Shown here piece after piece: positions 61,763-64,000 of a DNA stretch of 64,000 nt. Both the position numbers and the translations under genes were made by a program. Below the pieces are notes generated by a model, which saw only the letters and a program-made list of their open reading frames with translations, was not told the origin of the DNA and made no database searches. This stretch comes from Mastigias papua (Eukaryota > Cnidaria > Scyphozoa > Rhizostomeae > Mastigiidae): the NCBI GenBank assembly GCA_964019165.1, contig OZ025273.1, positions 1,632,501 through 1,696,500 on the forward strand. The letters run 5' to 3'. How positions within the stretch are numbered: position 1 is the first letter of the stretch; every line of letters starts with the position of its first letter.

Positions 61763-63384
61763 ACTATAGCCTCCCAGCTTCCTATACCTATGCCTGTAAC
61801 CAATATATAATGCATTGTAATGGCAAACGTGTATGATCTATATTGTACAGTGTACTAGTGTCCGTTAGCAACAAGTAAAGTGTCATTATCAACAAATTCA
61901 TTTGTAATCACGGAGACATGCAGTATATCGCGATTGGTCTTTAGTGTACGCACAAATCTATCTTATACAAACTCACCCGATTCGAATCCCTCTTAAATCC
62001 AAATCTTGTTTCTTTTGCCCAACTTTCCCTTCATAAGAACTTTTAGAAACTCTGAAAGGATAATAGCCGTTACTGATCAATCAAAGAGTTGGCTTGGTCA
62101 ATCAATTAAAGATATCATGGGTCCTCTCTTAAATATAAAGGTTATATATACGTTTCTCATTAGCATAAAAAGTGAACTTTCCCTTAGCTAGAATTTCTTC
62201 ACAGTATAGGGAAACAATGCCTGGAAGATGAAGGGAAAATGCCCAAAGCTCATCACAGAATACCTCTACAAACAACCAATTTCAGCGAAGAAGTCTAGAA
62301 TCTAACCTTAATATGCTACGGTAAGGAGTATGTATGCTAAACACAAATGTGCGATCAAGTGTCTTTGAAAACGGTTCAGTTCCTATCATTCTTTGTTCGA
62401 ACTTATTCCTTACTGAAATTAGGTGTCAGGGACTCTATCCAAACAGAGTCAATCAATTCATTGAGCTTCTGGAACAAATCTGCGTCACTCTCGACTTATT
62501 AAACCAACAAGGTCAAGATTAAAATTAACAGAACATGATTTAACATGCGTGGTGGATAACTGATGAATACCTTTCATAGGTGGGCAATTCGCGGTCCACA
62601 TTCTACAGGTGGTGAAATCTACTTGTTCCCTGCAAGCAAGTCATAAAACGAGGTAGGGCATTACAATCGAGGCTATTCAAATTGAAACTAAAGTCTTGCT
62701 TATGTAAATTGCCGAGGAGGTGAAAGAGGAAATGCTCGACTAATGAGATATTTTCATTATTTTCTCACGTAGATTTCATCCTACACGGCAATACCAAAAC
62801 ACAGCTAGATCTTCCTTCAAAGGCAACATGAACATTTTCCAAATACAATAAGGGCAAGTCAGATCATTCATGTGCAGGAGCTTTCGGAATCTAAAAGGAC
62901 AGTAACCCAGTATAGAAAAACTACACAATTATATATAGCGTAGTTTTCCAAAGGCAGCAGCTCAAATACACTGGTGCAAATTGAACTGTGAGTAAAGAGA
63001 AGATCATTTCATACAAAAGCCATACTTTTGCGGCATAGGGGAAAGGCTAATACATATGATCTTACAATATATCAACTGCCCATACAAACAACTTGTTCAT
63101 TCATATCAAATGTTCTTGGAACATTAAAAGTTTTTGTTTGCTAAGAAAATTTCACTTAATATGAATGCTTGCAGTTCGTTTTTACTTGTCAAAAATTTGC
63201 ACTTAAAACGTGAGTAGATGAAGACGGACTACGTACATGTCAAAATGGTGAGGTAAGACTAACCACGATTTCTAGGCACAAAAATGGTTCACTGATGTAC
63301 GAACATATGTAAGGGTATGCACATACGAAAGGAGGATCTCTCAGTGCACACTTGTAATCTTAAAAACCTCTGACGTCATATAGC

Positions 63385-63440
63385 ACAACACACACACACC
63401 TAGCCACACCTACCCACAACTGCCCACACCCACACCCACG
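63385..63440 (+). repeat. CA / CCCACA-rich low-complexity tract
   Basis: (CA)n followed by imperfect CCACACCTA and CCCACAC units. Confidence 0.8.
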
Positions 63441-64000
63441 AGCGCGTCCCTGAACTTTGAACCTGGATGTTCCTTCATGACAGTGGAAATAAAAAGCGTG
63501 AATTTCTTAAAAGTTGCTTCTCAGCTAATATACATATATAGGTTGAGCTGGCTAATATACATAGTTTGGTAAAATTACATACTAAAACATACGTGACCAA
63601 TCAAGCTATTTCTACACAATACAAATGTTATAAAGTTCAGGGCATATGGGTATTGGTTCAAGGCTACCGGATCAAGCTAATTATGGTAAACATGGCAAAC
63701 ACAGAAGTGTTCTACAAATGAACCAAACAGGTCATCTTCATAAAATATTTGATAGCCGTCTGGTCAGCTCAGATTTAGTTAGCCTATTGTCGTGTAGAAA
63801 TTTCCTTAAGGCTGTTGCTTTGGATCAATGTGGATCCATTGGCTTCTTGCCCAGTACCCAGATTATCGATGATTCCGGGTAGACTTTCAATGAAAAACAA
63901 ATGCAAAATTATATCTTTACATTTCTATCACAATTTCACGTGTTGCTTTCACATTGCTTTATAACACATCTTACCCTTAAAATCTTCGTCTTCAAGAAAG

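Larger units (their letters stand above)
61263..64000. other. AT-rich sequence, no firm gene
   Basis: Contains a G16 run (61747-61762) and a CA/CCCACA-rich tract (63385-63440). An ATG-started 78-codon frame at 63646-63882 has an ordinary codon composition and a normal TAG stop. It might be a terminal exon, but no domain or splice support was found. Confidence 0.4.

Overview
This window is eukaryotic nuclear DNA, most likely from an aquatic invertebrate animal. It is AT-rich, carries a very large 107-bp satellite array, two full-length Ty3/gypsy-type LTR retrotransposons, a non-LTR retrotransposon fragment, a tRNA-derived SINE, hAT-like MITE remnants and many microsatellites, and has no prokaryotic gene layout. 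The phylum cannot be fixed from the sequence. The GC-rich CAGCCCGGGCTGG-type dispersed repeat near 55 kb reminds me of cnidarian genomes, but that is only an impression.

Layout. (1) 1-18211: unbroken head-to-tail 107/108-bp satellite, with nested higher-order duplications: a 4294-bp tandem pair at 7917-12210 and 12211-16504, an older 1075-bp pair inside each copy, and smaller 751-, 750- and 428-bp repeats. (2) 18212-23518: complete Ty3/gypsy element 1 with 245-bp LTRs, gag and pol in two frames, and a 4-bp target duplication inside the satellite. (3) 23519-24995: satellite resumes. (4) 24996-29333: complete Ty3/gypsy element 2 with 163-bp LTRs, one gag-pol frame, and a 5-bp target duplication inside the satellite. 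(5) 29334-33780: satellite again, interrupted at 29521-30117 by a minus-strand fragment of a non-LTR reverse transcriptase and edged by very diverged monomers. (6) 33781-64000: AT-rich DNA with no recognisable conserved gene. It holds microsatellites, two different 19-bp minisatellites, a SINE with a 14-bp target duplication, a hAT-like MITE and a relic of it, a 62-nt near-perfect foldback, and a few candidate exons. The best of these is a two-exon minus-strand candidate for a small secreted cysteine-containing protein at 36786-37524.

How it fits together. The satellite is non-coding: its long open frames arise because the monomer is 3n+2 bases long and stops occur in only one frame. The two LTR elements are the only certain protein-coding genes. 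Both look intact and recent, with 2 differences in 245 LTR bases and 1 in 163. Element 1 carries a textbook -1 frameshift signal at its gag-pol junction: an in-frame TTTAAAC heptamer, a 4-nt spacer and a long bulged stem-loop. Its gag stop and the first pol ATG also overlap as ATGA. Element 1 inserted after an about 1.94-kb satellite duplication had already formed, which gives a relative timeline of array growth and transposition.
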